64,000 nt of DNA from Proteus columbae (GCF_002777965.1 NZ_NGVR01000002.1:121208-185207); one strand, 5' to 3'; positions 9,567-19,286 are shown, counted from the first letter of the stretch. The notes: generated by a model from the sequence alone, not told the origin. Translations and numbers: made by a program.

Positions 9567-10355
9567 TTAAGAAGCATCCGTGCTTGCTGTCGTTTCTTCG
9601 CTTTCACTGCTATTTTTCGTACCACCAAAACCGATATCTTTTGTGTGATCCGAACTAAACACCACAATACCCGCTAACGCTTCAGCACTTTCACCAAAAA
9701 AGGCACCTTCAACAACCCCTGATGTTGTGCCTTCCTTCGCATCTGCCGAAAACGTCACTTGGTTATTTGCGGTATAAAGATTTCCACTTTCTAACTCAAC
9801 AGTACGTTGACTATTCGCCAATGAACCTTCGATTTTCTTTTGAGAAAAATCAACATCAAATGTACCTGAAAATAGGTTACTACCACTGTATTGGCTAATA
9901 CCCGTTACAGTATAAGTTGCGCTATCTGTTGGTAATGTGGTTGTGACATCTTTACCCACATAATAGGTTTGGTGTGTTGCATCCGTTGCTGATGTTGTTT
10001 TTGCCCAATCACCAAAATAGACATTGGCATCCGTGATTTTAGCAAAATGAAAAACCCCCATATCACTATGTTGGCGATTAGATTGAACTGTATAAACGCC
10101 ATGGCTATCTGCATTACCACCCATCATTGGCGATGTTAACGAAGCAAAACCAATTTTTTTTCCACCTCCTACTGTACTAATACCAACACCTGGCTCTCCA
10201 CCGGGTATTTGACTATGACCACGTTGTATAGCATCACTCGGACCTACACTCATGGTGCTTAATGGCCCGCTTTGATTAGAATGAATTTCTGCTTGTACAG
10301 CATGAGTACCCATTAATACAAATAGTGCGCAGACTAATTTATTATGTTTTTTCAT
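9567..10355 (-). CDS. Hemophilin-like secreted protein, Slam substrate
   Basis: This 262-aa protein has a classical signal peptide (cleavage THAVQA-EIH near residue 22) and no lipobox cysteine, so the mature product is soluble. The middle and C-terminal parts are beta-rich, and the segment GVVEGAFFGESAEALAGIVVF (about 214-233) is the conserved end of TbpB-like beta-barrel domains found in all Slam cargoes. A glycine-rich N-terminal part (about 45-80) precedes it, and a Ser/Glu/Thr-rich tail follows. By analogy with Acinetobacter HphA and Xenorhabdus HrpC, it would capture haem outside the cell and deliver it to the neighbouring receptor. The ligand is inferred. AAGGAAG precedes the ATG. Confidence 0.82.
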   Translation of the reverse strand: MKKHNKLVCALFVLMGTHAVQAEIHSNQSGPLSTMSVGPSDAIQRGHSQIPGGEPGVGISTVGGGKKIGFASLTSPMMGGNADSHGVYTVQSNRQHSDMGVFHFAKITDANVYFGDWAKTTSATDATHQTYYVGKDVTTTLPTDSATYTVTGISQYSGSNLFSGTFDVDFSQKKIEGSLANSQRTVELESGNLYTANNQVTFSADAKEGTTSGVVEGAFFGESAEALAGIVVFSSDHTKDIGFGGTKNSSESEETTASTDAS

Positions 10356-10777
10356 AATAACTTCCTTATTATTAGTTTGAGGGTGTGGCTACTTATTATA
10401 AATAACAAGTAGCCACTTACAGAAGTATTTATATTTTATCTTTACAGCTTCACTTACGGATATAAAGCTTGCTGTGTTGGACGTAGGTAATATTAAATAA
10501 ATCGCTTTCATTGTAAATAACACATTTTAATTACAGAGATTTTAATTAACCTTATTTATATTATGAGAATTAAATTAATTAAATGATTTAACTTAATTTT
10601 TTATTTAAATACATAAAAAATCAATAAATATTTCATGTTTATTTTTGTGAACAAACTCGCAATTATTTATCTTTATTTCTTTTAAAACTAATTAATATTT
10701 ATTAGATGTTTTAGCTTTATTATAAGTTATATATTAGAAATATAATCATTTCTAAAATCAAAAACCTTTTTCATTCA
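10356..10777. other. Leader and control region of the hemophilin operon
   Basis: This 422-bp AT-rich gap lies between the lysR stop and the hemophilin start. It contains the leader hairpin at 10385-10416. A weak hairpin after lysR has arms TTAGAAAT/ATTTCTAA at 10734-10755. A poor Fur-like match centres on TATGAGAAT (10562-10570); only about 12 of 19 consensus positions agree. No gene was seen. Confidence 0.5.
10385..10416 (-). promoter_or_regulatory. Perfect 10-bp hairpin in the hemophilin mRNA leader
   Basis: GTGGCTACTT (10385-10394) and AAGTAGCCAC (10407-10416) form an exact inverted repeat with a 12-nt loop, about 30 nt upstream of the hemophilin start codon. No U-run follows in the transcript, so it is not a terminator. 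It could protect the 5' end, be an operator, or take part in post-transcriptional control. Confidence 0.6.
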
Positions 10778-11665
10778 TTATTTTTTATTTATTTCCTCGG
10801 AAATTATTTTTATAAAAATATCACGATCTTTATTCTGAATATTATTATTCCAAATAACACCTATTTCCCATTGTGTATACAAACCAGACAGTGGCAATAA
10901 AGTGACTTTTTGTTTGTCACAAATAAGTTCTGCATTTTTAGGTACCAATGCCATTCCTAATCCAGCAGCAACTAACGCTAACTGCGTTTGAATATCTTGC
11001 GATTGTTGTAATACACGAGGTTTGATTTGATGATGTTGCAAAAAATCATGGATTTGTTGGTACAGTTTTTTTCCTTTTTCAGGCACCAACTGAATAAGCC
11101 CAAGCGTATTAAAGTAGTGTAATGGATCATCATCCGATTCTAACACCATAATCGTTTGCGTAGGGATTGCTAACATCAATCGCTCTTGTGCTAATGAAAT
11201 GCCTTTTAATGGCGCAGTAACGGGTAAACGTGAAAACGCAAGATCAAGCTCACCTAAAAGCAATTTATCTTCCATTGTATTAGAAGGCATATCATCAACA
11301 TGAACGGTAATATCAGGATGAGCGCGATTAAATTTTGCCAATAATGGTGTAATAAAATTTAATGAGGACAAACCAAACCCTGCATAAAGTTCTGCTTTTT
11401 GGGGTTCACTTAATTGACGAGCCTGTTTTTCTAGAACTCGGGCTTCTCTTAAAACTGACCGAGACTGACTCAGTAAATACTGCCCTTCAGGTGTTAATTT
11501 TGCACCATGACGCCCACGTTGAAAAAGAGTGATACCTAATTGAGATTCTAGCGTTTTTATCTGTTTAGTGAGTGCCGGTTGGCTAATACAAAGCCTTGAT
11601 GAGGCTTCACCAAAATGTTCTGTTTCAGCTAAAACAACAAAAGCATTCAATAAACGGGTATCCAT
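10778..11665 (-). CDS. LysR family transcriptional regulator
   Basis: This 295-aa protein has the LysR N-terminal winged helix (residues 1-60; CISQPALTKQIKTLESQLGITLFQR covers the recognition region) and a C-terminal effector-binding domain of the periplasmic-binding-protein fold (about 90-290). LysR proteins usually regulate a divergent neighbour, here the secreted protein gene starting at 11892. The hemophilin operon downstream on the same strand is a second candidate target. The effector cannot be told from sequence. Confidence 0.92.
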   Translation of the reverse strand: MDTRLLNAFVVLAETEHFGEASSRLCISQPALTKQIKTLESQLGITLFQRGRHGAKLTPEGQYLLSQSRSVLREARVLEKQARQLSEPQKAELYAGFGLSSLNFITPLLAKFNRAHPDITVHVDDMPSNTMEDKLLLGELDLAFSRLPVTAPLKGISLAQERLMLAIPTQTIMVLESDDDPLHYFNTLGLIQLVPEKGKKLYQQIHDFLQHHQIKPRVLQQSQDIQTQLALVAAGLGMALVPKNAELICDKQKVTLLPLSGLYTQWEIGVIWNNNIQNKDRDIFIKIISEEINKK

Positions 11666-11891
11666 AATTAATTATTAATCCTACATTATTTTCCTTTATT
11701 ATTATTCTAACATAAAATAAATAAATAAAATTAATAACCAAAAAAATGCATTAATAATCAATTATTCTCTATTTTTGATAACCTTTTGGAATGAAATAAG
11801 ATAACAGCAAGAAATAACAGGGTTATACATCTCTGTTTCACGGAACAAATACCTTATTTTTTGGCATCATAATGGCAATTAAGGAGTATTT
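11666..11891. promoter_or_regulatory. Divergent promoter region, lysR / secreted protein gene
   Basis: This 226-bp AT-rich region lies between two divergent starts, a classical place for a LysR operator. A strong ribosome binding site, AAGGAG (11881-11886), precedes the rightward ATG. No unambiguous operator or promoter hexamer pair could be fixed by eye. Confidence 0.45.
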
Positions 11892-12428
11892 ATGTCTGCT
11901 AAGTCCCTATTTATAATTCTTTCATTATTAGGATTATCTGTTTCCTGTTTGGCAGGAGATGGCTTAGTGGATAGAACATGGACAGCATCTGGATTAAATA
12001 CACAAAGTTATCGACAAGCATTAAGACAACCGGCTGCCACCTCTCGATATACTCTTTTTAATATCACACCAGATATGCCTGTTCCGGGTGGTGCAAGCCA
12101 TTCTGATCATCAAGGTATTCGTTATATTGCAATGAAATATGGCCCTTATGGTCAGCCAGAACACTATAAAACCTACCAAATCATGTTTTCCCACTATTCA
12201 AATAGTAGTACGAAGAAAATTCGCTATTTAGGTGAATTATATACTGTTGTTGGTGATATCTATTTAATTGATCCTTTTGCAACAACCAATGAATGGCAAC
12301 GTGGCCGTAGCCAAATCGTTGAAGAGTACTATGAGATATTAGATGCTCACGGAAATAGAACAGGTAAAGGATTACGCTTTAATAATTGGGATAAACCAAT
12401 TCATATAACTAAATGGTCATCAAATTAA
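11892..12428 (+). CDS. Secreted protein of unknown function
   Basis: I do not recognise this 178-aa protein. It starts with a hydrophobic signal sequence (residues 1-21). Cleavage by signal peptidase I near SCLAG-DG is most likely; the cysteine at 19 is not in a good lipobox, so a lipoprotein is less likely. The mature part is rich in Tyr, His and Arg, with RYIAMKYGPYGQPEHYKTYQ and RYLGELYTVVGDIYLIDPF as distinctive stretches, and has no further cysteines. It is divergent from a LysR gene, which suggests inducible expression. Confidence 0.7.
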   Translation: MSAKSLFIILSLLGLSVSCLAGDGLVDRTWTASGLNTQSYRQALRQPAATSRYTLFNITPDMPVPGGASHSDHQGIRYIAMKYGPYGQPEHYKTYQIMFSHYSNSSTKKIRYLGELYTVVGDIYLIDPFATTNEWQRGRSQIVEEYYEILDAHGNRTGKGLRFNNWDKPIHITKWSSN

Positions 12429-12688
12429 TATACTCTTAATCAATACTCCTTTTTGTTAACGCTCTCTTAATGTCTTCGTTTTTTATTTTATTAAAATAAG
12501 CACTTTGAATATTAACCAAAATTAATACTTTCTGAGTTTATATAAATAAAAAATATAATAATATCAATAACTGACATTATTCTCTTAATTTCTATTTAAT
12601 TTAATTATTTCTTTATTTTATATAGAAATTTAATTCAAAGAAAAGTTAGTTTTTATTTCACTTATCTATTTAAAATAATCATTAGCTT
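12429..12688. other. AT-rich intergenic region, no gene seen
   Basis: This 260-bp stretch is strongly AT-rich and separates the secreted-protein gene from the ATP-grasp gene. No terminator hairpin, RNA gene or clear promoter was recognised. Confidence 0.4.
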
Positions 12689-13552
12689 ATGAAAATCATA
12701 GAATATTACTTCAAACAATTTCGAACTATCGCATTGCCTGATCGTGTGTATTTAAAGAATAAGTTTATTCGTAACTTAGGCTATCAACCAAACTTTAAAA
12801 TACCGACGTCACTTAATGAAAAAATAAATGCACGTATGCTATTCGATAGAAATCCAATTTATACGCGCTTAGCAGATAAAATCAAAGTAAGAGATTATGT
12901 AATAGAAAAGATTGGTCCACACTATCTGGTTCCTATCATTAACACTTATTCTCATCCTGATGAAATCGATATCACTCAACTTCCTTCACGTTTTGTACTC
13001 AAATGTAATCATGATAGTGGTAGTACAATCATCTGCCTTGATAAAGCAACTTTTGATTTTGAAAAAGCAAAGAAAAAGCTTCAATTTCATTTAAAACGTA
13101 ATCTCTATCCTGTCACTCGTGAATGGCACTATAAAAACATCAAAGCTCGAATTATCTGTGAAGAATATATTGATTTGTTTGATACAAAAAAACCAATGAT
13201 ACCAACAACTTGTCGTCTTCACTGCTTCAATGGTCAGCCTCATTATGCTGAAATTGATATTTCTGATACCAAAGGGAATGAGTATATAAATGTGTACGAT
13301 ACAAATTGGCAGTTACAACCCATCACATTAGAAGATCCGAACACACCAGAACTTGTTGAAAAACCAACTCAATTTGAAAATATGTTGCAATTAGCCGCTA
13401 AAATGGCAAATGACTTTAATTATTGTCGAGTTGATTTTTTAATGTCTGAAAATAAGCTTATCTTTAGTGAAATGACCTTTACCCCAAATGCAGGGCGTAT
13501 CCCCATCAAACCTAAAGAGTGGGATTATAAATTAGGTGCATTGTGGCCCTAA
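12689..13552 (+). CDS. TupA-like ATP-grasp protein
   Basis: This 287-aa protein has the layout of the TupA-like ATP-grasp family: an N-terminal SLNEKINARMLFDRNP segment (about 40-55), LPSRFVLKCNHDSGS (about 97-111), ARIICEEYID (about 151-160) and a C-terminal metal/ATP-binding part with CRVDFLMSENKLIFSEMTFTP (about 246-266). The family is named from teichuronopeptide synthesis and often occurs in capsule or O-antigen loci, where it may form amide bonds between sugar acids and amino acids. Here it stands alone with no glycosyltransferases, so its substrate is unknown. AT-rich flanks suggest acquisition. Confidence 0.75.
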   Translation: MKIIEYYFKQFRTIALPDRVYLKNKFIRNLGYQPNFKIPTSLNEKINARMLFDRNPIYTRLADKIKVRDYVIEKIGPHYLVPIINTYSHPDEIDITQLPSRFVLKCNHDSGSTIICLDKATFDFEKAKKKLQFHLKRNLYPVTREWHYKNIKARIICEEYIDLFDTKKPMIPTTCRLHCFNGQPHYAEIDISDTKGNEYINVYDTNWQLQPITLEDPNTPELVEKPTQFENMLQLAAKMANDFNYCRVDFLMSENKLIFSEMTFTPNAGRIPIKPKEWDYKLGALWP

Positions 13553-13563
13553 AAGAGAAAATG

Positions 13564-13606
13564 AAATAGGTATCAATCGTTACACGAAACGATGGCACCT
13601 ATTTTT
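13564..13606. terminator. Bidirectional terminator between ATP-grasp gene and fdhD
   Basis: AAATAGGT (13564-13571) pairs with ACCTATTT (13597-13604), and an inner stem ATCGTT/AACGAT (13576-13581 / 13588-13593) closes a 6-nt loop, with a small internal loop between the two stems. T-rich on the right and A-rich on the left, it can serve both converging genes. Confidence 0.8.
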
Positions 13607-13626
13607 AAAAATTTCATTTTACTTAG

Positions 13627-14457
13627 TCAATTAGTCAGTCGTTGCGGATGAGTAAATACCGTAGCTCTTCCGCGACGACAAAAACCCACCAGCGTAACAT
13701 TGTATTTATTAGCAACTTCAACAGCTAAAGAGGTTGCAGCAGAAACAGCAAATAAAATTTCCGCACCACACATAGCGGCTTTTTGTACCATTTCATAGCT
13801 TGCTCGGCTTGAAACTAATACCGCGCCTTCATTCCACTTTTCTTGTGCTTTCATACCTAAAAGCTTATCAAGCGCAACATGACGACCAACGTCTTCACAT
13901 CCTCCTTGCATTTCACCTTCTGGCGACAACCAAACAGCAGCATGTGTACAACCCGTTAGCTCTCCGATTTCTTGAACGGTTGTCATCTGCTCTAAGGCTT
14001 TATCAAGATTTGAAAGTGAAAATGTTTGTGTAAAAGGTAACGGTGTAATAGGTCGAAAAATCTCTTCTAGTTGTTCAGTTCCACAAATACCACAACCAGT
14101 ACGACCAGTCATATTGCGGCGTCGCTCTTTTAATCCCATAAAGCGTCGGCTTGATAATTCAACTTGAACTTCAATGCCCCCGTTACAACTTTCCACAATT
14201 TCGATACTGCGAATTTCATTAGATGATTCTATAATGCCTTCGGATAAAGAAAATCCGACAGCAAACAATTCTAAATTTTTAGGGCTTGCCATCATAACGA
14301 CGTGAGAAATTCCGTTGTACACTAATGCAACAGGAACTTCGAGTGCAATATAATCGTCTTCTTGTCTGTTTAGAGATCCCTTGTGTTGCACAATTGTTTG
14401 ATCTACGCCAACGATTACACGTTTAGTTAACAATTTTGTCGATTTTGTTTCATCCAT
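13627..14457 (-). CDS. fdhD: Formate dehydrogenase sulfurtransferase FdhD
   Basis: FdhD passes sulfur from IscS to the molybdenum cofactor of formate dehydrogenases, which is needed for their activity. The 276-aa sequence has the FdhD signature [11 protein letters not shown] with Cys122 and Cys125, the sulfur carriers, and a C-terminal domain with [12 protein letters not shown] and [13 protein letters not shown]. It is divergent from fdoG, as in E. coli, so both may be controlled from the 178-bp region between them. Nothing is missing. Confidence 0.97.
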   Translation of the reverse strand: MDETKSTKLLTKRVIVGVDQTIVQHKGSLNRQEDDYIALEVPVALVYNGISHVVMMASPKNLELFAVGFSLSEGIIESSNEIRSIEIVESCNGGIEVQVELSSRRFMGLKERRRNMTGRTGCGICGTEQLEEIFRPITPLPFTQTFSLSNLDKALEQMTTVQEIGELTGCTHAAVWLSPEGEMQGGCEDVGRHVALDKLLGMKAQEKWNEGAVLVSSRASYEMVQKAAMCGAEILFAVSAATSLAVEVANKYNVTLVGFCRRGRATVFTHPQRLTN

Positions 14458-14521
14458 AAGATGAATTCCTAAATTTATTAATACATAATAACAATACGGG
14501 TAAAACGATTTTACACTACCT

Positions 14522-14559
14522 ATCAGGCAATGAACCTGATCCTATTAAGGATAATAGGA
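14522..14559. promoter_or_regulatory. Two adjacent palindromes between fdhD and fdoG
   Basis: ATCAGG-N7-CCTGAT (14522-14540) abuts TCCTATTA-AGGA-TAATAGGA (14540-14559), both with perfect arms. They lie about 80-115 bp upstream of the fdoG start and about 65-100 bp upstream of fdhD. They may be operators for a shared regulator or leader hairpins; the regulator is unknown. Confidence 0.45.
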
Positions 14560-14635
14560 ATAAAAAAACAATCAGCTCCATTTTCGTGAAGAAAATTAGA
14601 GTCAGTAAAAGCAATGTATGATGAGGAGAGACCCC

Positions 14636-17600
14636 ATGCAGGTCAGCAGAAGACAGTTCTTTAAGATCTGTGCTGGCGGTATGGCAGGTACTACAGCGGC
14701 GGCGCTCGGTTTTGCACCAGCAGTTGCGCTAGCAGGCTCACGTCAGTATAAATTACTGAGAGCCCGCGAAACCCGCAATACCTGTACGTACTGTTCTGTC
14801 GGTTGTGGACTATTAATGTATAGTCTGGGCGATGGCGCGAAAAACGCAAAAGAAACAATATTCCATATTGAAGGTGACTCAGACCATCCAGTAAACCGCG
14901 GTGCATTATGCCCTAAAGGTGCTGGTCTTGTGGATTTCATCCACAGTGAAGGTCGCTTAAAACACCCAGAATACCGAGCACCCGGCTCGGATAAATGGGT
15001 AAAACTCTCATGGGAAGAAACGTTTGATCGTATTGCGCGCTTAATCAAAAAAGACCGCGATGCCAACTTCCAGAAATTCAATAAAGAAGGTGTAGAAGTC
15101 AACCGTTGGTTAACAACGGGTATGCTTTGCGCCTCTGCAGCAAGCAATGAAACTGGGTTTTTAACTCAGAAATTCTCAAGAGCTCTTGGGATGCTGGCTG
15201 TCGATAACCAAGCGCGTGTCTGACACGGACCAACGGTAGCAAGTCTTGCTCCAACATTTGGTCGCGGTGCGATGACCAACCACTGGGTTGATATGAAAAA
15301 TGCCAACCTTATCGTCGTTATGGGCGGTAATGCGGCAGAAGCACACCCTGTGGGATTCCGCTGGGCGATGGAAGCTAAAATCCATAATAACGCCAAGCTC
15401 ATTGTTATTGATCCTCGCTTCACCCGTACTGCGGCTGTTGCGGATTTCTATACGCCTATCCGTTCTGGTACTGATATTACGTTCTTATCGGGCGTTATCT
15501 TATATCTGCTCGAAAATAAGAAATATCAAAAAGAATACGTTGAGGCTTATACCAATGCTAGCTTGATTGTCCGTGAAGACTATCATTTTGATGATGGTTT
15601 ATTCAGCGGATATGATGCAGAAAAACGTAAATACGATAAAACCACTTGGAACTACGAGATGGATGAAAATGGTTTCGCAAAACGCGACACCACATTACAA
15701 CATCCTCGTTGTGTCTGGAATCTGTTAAAACAACACGTTAGCCGTTACACGCCTGATGTGGTTACTCAGATTTGTGGTACACCAAAAGATGATTTCTTAA
15801 AAGTCTGTGAATATATTGCTGAAACAGCAGCGAAAGATAAAACAGCATCTTTCCTGTATGCATTAGGCTGGACTCAACATACCGTTGGTGCTCAAAACAT
15901 TCGTACCATGGCAATGATCCAATTACTGTTAGGTAATATGGGTATGGCTGGTGGCGGTGTTAACGCACTACGTGGTCACTCTAATATTCAAGGCTTAACT
16001 GACCTCGGTCTATTATCTCAAAGCTTACCAGGCTATATGACTCTGCCTTCTGAAAAGCAGACTTCATTAGAAACCTACTTAGCTGCAAATACGCCAAAAG
16101 CGACAGTACCGGGGCAAGTTAACTACTGGGGCAATTATCCTAAATTCTTCGTTAGTATGATGAAGACATTCTATGGTGATAATGCTCAACGTGATAATGA
16201 TTGGGGCTTCTCGCTGCTACCTAAGTGGGATAAACCTTACGACGTTCTACAATACTTCGACATGATGGATAAAGGTGAAGTCAACGGCTATATCTGCCAA
16301 GGCTTTAACCCAGTTGCATCATTCCCGAATAAGAACAAAGTTGTTCGTTCATTATCAAAACTGAAATTCCTTATCACTATGGATCCGCTAAATACTGAAA
16401 CCTCGTGTTTCTGGCAGAACCACGGTGAAGAGAACGACGTTAAAACAGCAGATATTCAGACTGAAGTTTTCCGTCTGCCAACAACCTGTTTCGCAGAAGA
16501 AGACGGTTCTATCGTTAACTCTGGTCGCTGGTTACAGTGGCACTGGAAAGGTGGTGATGCCCCTGGTGTTGCTATCCCTGATGCTGAGATTTTATCTGGT
16601 ATTTTCCATCGTTTACGCCAACTCTACAAAGAAGAAGGCGGTGCGATGCCAGAACAGGTGTTGAATATGACTTGGGATTACTTTGATCCTGATAATCCAA
16701 CATCCGCAGAAGTTGCACAAGAAAGTAATGGTAGAGCATTAGTTGATTTAAAAGACGCTGATGGCAATATCATTCTGAAAAAAGGTCAACTGCTTAGCTC
16801 GTTCGCTCAGTTACGTGATGATGGTACAACAGCAAGTGGCTGTTGGATCTTCGCAGGTAGCTGGACAGAGAAAGGTAACCAAATGGCTAACCGTGATAAC
16901 TCCGATCCATCAGGATTAGGGAATACATTAGGTTGGGCATGGGCATGGCCTCTTAACCGTCGCATTATTTATAACCGCGCATCGGCAGACCCACAAGGTC
17001 AACCATGGGATCCTAAACGTAAGTTAATCGAATGGGATGGCAGCAAATGGACGGGTATTGATGTACCTGACTATAGCAACGCTGCACCGGGTTCTGATGT
17101 TGGTCCATTTATTATGCAGCCGGAAGGTATGGGACGTCTGTTTGCTATCGATAAGATGGCAGAAGGCCCATTCCCTGAACACTATGAGCCAATTGAAACA
17201 CCATTGGGTACTAACCCACTGCATCCAAATGTGGTTTCAAACCCAGCAGCGCGTGTCTTTAAAGATGACTGGAAAGATATGGGTAAAGCAGAAGATTTCC
17301 CATATGTCGGTACAACTTATCGTCTGACAGAACATTTCCACTTCTGGACTAAACACGCGCGCTTAAATGCGATTATTCAGCCACAACAATTTATTGAAAT
17401 TGGTGAACGTTTAGCCGCAGAAAAAGGCATTGTTCAAGGCGATACCGTTAAAGTCAGCTCAAAACGTGGTTATATCAAAGCGAAAGCAGTGGTCACTAAA
17501 CGTATTAAAACCCTTGATGTTGATGGGCGCAAAGTGGATACCATTGGTATTCCTATTCACTGGGGCTTTGAAGGTGTTGCAGTGAAAGGCTTTATTGCGA

Positions 17601-17683
17601 ATACGTTAACGCCATTCGTTGGTGATGCGAATACACAAACGCCTGAGTTTAAAGCGTTCCTTGTTAATGTGGAAAAGGTGTAA
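14636..17683 (+). CDS. fdoG: Formate dehydrogenase-O major subunit, selenoprotein FdoG
   Basis: This is the catalytic molybdenum/selenium subunit that oxidises formate in the periplasm. The gene is continuous through an in-frame TGA at 15221-15223 read as selenocysteine 196 (context NQARV-Sec-HGPTVASL), giving 1015 residues, about the length of E. coli FdoG. The twin-arginine signal SRRQFFK is at residues 4-10; the [4Fe-4S] cysteines are at 50, 53, 57 and 92. The C-terminal MGD-binding domain ends in FKAFLVNVEKV. I chose the ATG at 14636, with GAGGAG seven bases upstream, over the ATG at 14618, which would put six residues before the usual start. It is first gene of fdoGHI-fdhE-selAB. Confidence 0.97.
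15221..15252 (+). promoter_or_regulatory. Selenocysteine UGA and SECIS hairpin
   Basis: The UGA at 15221-15223 is followed by a bacterial SECIS hairpin. GG (15235-15236), a bulged U (15237), AGCAA (15238-15242), apical loop GUC (15243-15245), UUGCU (15246-15250) and CC (15251-15252) make the stem-loop. The bulged U and the GU in the loop are the features SelB needs in the E. coli fdhF/fdn elements. Confidence 0.92.
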
Positions 17684-17694
17684 GGAGATAAATT

Positions 17695-18633
17695 ATGTCA
17701 CTGCAATCCCAAGACATTATTCGTCGCTCTGCTACCAATTCCCTCACTCCCGCGCCTCAGGTGCGGGATTACAAGGAAGAAGTGGCAAAACTTATCGACG
17801 TAACAACCTGTATCGGCTGTAAAGCCTGTCAGGTTGCTTGTTCTGAATGGAACGATATTCGCGATAAAATTGGCACTAACGTAGGTGTTTACGATAACCC
17901 AACTGACCTAACGGCAAAATCATGGACAGTGATGCGTTTCTCTGAAGTTGAAGAGAACGGCAAGCTGGAATGGTTAATTCGTAAAGATGGTTGTATGCAC
18001 TGTGCTGATCCGGGCTGTTTAAAAGCATGCCCAGCAGAAGGCGCAATCATTCAATATGCTAACGGTATTGTTGATTTCCAATCAGAACACTGCATTGGTT
18101 GTGGTTATTGTATCGCCGGTTGTCCTTTTAACGTGCCTCGCATTAATGAAGAAGATAACCGTGCTTACAAATGTACGTTATGTGTTGACCGTGTAGAAGT
18201 AGGTCAAGAGCCTGCATGTGTGAAAACGTGCCCAACAGGCGCGATTCATTTTGGTTCGAAAGAAGCGATGCTCAATCTTGCTGGTGAACGTGTTGCAGAG
18301 CTGCAAACTCGTGGCTATGACAACGCGGGTCTTTACGATCCACAAGGTGTGGGTGGTACACACGTAATGTATGTTCTCCATCATGCTGACAAACCAAACC
18401 TGTATCATGGTTTACCTGAAAACCCAGAAATTAGCTCAACGGTTAAATTCTGGAAAGGCATCTGGAAACCATTGGCTGCTGTTGGTTTTGCCGCAACCTT
18501 CGCGGGCGCTATTTTCCACTATTTAGGTGTCGGTCCAAACCGTACAACTGAAGAAGATGAAGAAGAAGCACTCAAAGAGATGGAAGCATCTTCTAAAACA
18601 CAGACCTCTGTGAATAAGGAGGAGCAGAAATGA
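17695..18633 (+). CDS. fdoH: Formate dehydrogenase-O iron-sulfur subunit FdoH
   Basis: This is the electron-transfer subunit that carries electrons from FdoG to the cytochrome b subunit. The 312-aa protein has four ferredoxin-type [4Fe-4S] motifs, beginning with [11 protein letters not shown] (Cys39, 42, 45, 49), then [26 protein letters not shown] and CTLCVDRV...CVKTCP. One C-terminal membrane helix (about 262-282, [20 protein letters not shown]) anchors it. The acidic/Gln-rich tail of about 25 residues is somewhat longer than in E. coli (300 aa). It starts 11 bp after fdoG and overlaps fdoI by four bases (ATGA), indicating coupled translation. Confidence 0.97.
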   Translation: MSLQSQDIIRRSATNSLTPAPQVRDYKEEVAKLIDVTTCIGCKACQVACSEWNDIRDKIGTNVGVYDNPTDLTAKSWTVMRFSEVEENGKLEWLIRKDGCMHCADPGCLKACPAEGAIIQYANGIVDFQSEHCIGCGYCIAGCPFNVPRINEEDNRAYKCTLCVDRVEVGQEPACVKTCPTGAIHFGSKEAMLNLAGERVAELQTRGYDNAGLYDPQGVGGTHVMYVLHHADKPNLYHGLPENPEISSTVKFWKGIWKPLAAVGFAATFAGAIFHYLGVGPNRTTEEDEEEALKEMEASSKTQTSVNKEEQK

Positions 18634-19286
18634 TGAAGAAGAAAGGTGATAAAATTCTTCGCCATACCGCATCAGAGCGTATAAACCACTGGGTCGTTGT
18701 GATTGTCTTTCTGTTCACAGCAATCAGCGGATTGGGTTTCTTCTTCCCATCTCTGAACTGGTTCATGAATATTTTAGGAACACCAGAATTGTCGCGTCTG
18801 TTACACCCATTTGTGGGTAGTGCTATGGCAATTCTCTTTATCTTTATGTTCTTCAGATACTTGAAGTATAACTTTATCGATAAAGATGACTTAGTCTGGG
18901 CTAAAAATATTCATAAAGTGCTACAAAATGAAGAAGCTGGCGATATCGGTCACTACAATTTAGGTCAGAAAGGCATTTACTGGATGTTAAGTATCAGCCT
19001 TATCTTACTTACTGTCAGTGGCATTATTATTTGGCGTCCTTATTTCGCTGAGTATTTCTCGATCCCAGTTATTAGAATTGCCTTATTAGTTCACTCATTA
19101 TCAGCAATCTTACTGATAATCACCGTATTTGTTCACGCTTATGCGGCATTCTGGGTAAAAGGTTCAATTCGTAGCATGATTGAAGGCTGGGTAACTCGCG
19201 GTTGGGCTAAAAAGCACCACCCTCGTTGGTATCGTGAAATTCTCGAAGAAGAGAAAAAAGAAGCCGAAAAGCAGTCACAGAAATAA
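18630..19286 (+). CDS. fdoI: Formate dehydrogenase-O cytochrome b556 subunit FdoI
   Basis: This 218-aa inner-membrane protein has four transmembrane helices and passes electrons to the quinone pool. It has the family haem-ligand histidines, for example ERINHWVVV near residue 17, LHPFVG near 57, and HSLSA and VHAYAAFW near 152-170. A strong AAGGAGG lies before the ATG. The start may be the ATG at 18630 or the next codon at 18633. A strong terminator follows, but fdhE, 210 bp further, belongs to the same functional set. Confidence 0.96.
   Translation: MMKKKGDKILRHTASERINHWVVVIVFLFTAISGLGFFFPSLNWFMNILGTPELSRLLHPFVGSAMAILFIFMFFRYLKYNFIDKDDLVWAKNIHKVLQNEEAGDIGHYNLGQKGIYWMLSISLILLTVSGIIIWRPYFAEYFSIPVIRIALLVHSLSAILLIITVFVHAYAAFWVKGSIRSMIEGWVTRGWAKKHHPRWYREILEEEKKEAEKQSQK

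Noticed and set aside
9474..9677. 67-codon rightward open frame between Slam and hemophilin genes
   Set aside because: It overlaps the terminator and the 3' end of the hemophilin gene on the opposite strand and has no good ribosome binding site.
10557..10576. Fur box upstream of the hemophilin gene
   Set aside because: Only about 12 of 19 positions fit the consensus in sequence that is almost all A and T, which can arise by chance.
14743..15147. 134-codon open frame antisense to fdoG
   Set aside because: It lies fully within the conserved N-terminal part of fdoG and resembles no protein; it is a by-product of codon use.
15221..15223. fdoG appears broken by an in-frame stop, as in a pseudogene
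   Set aside because: The stop is UGA at the conserved selenocysteine position 196, with a SECIS hairpin downstream and selA/selB in the cluster. The rest of the frame is intact.
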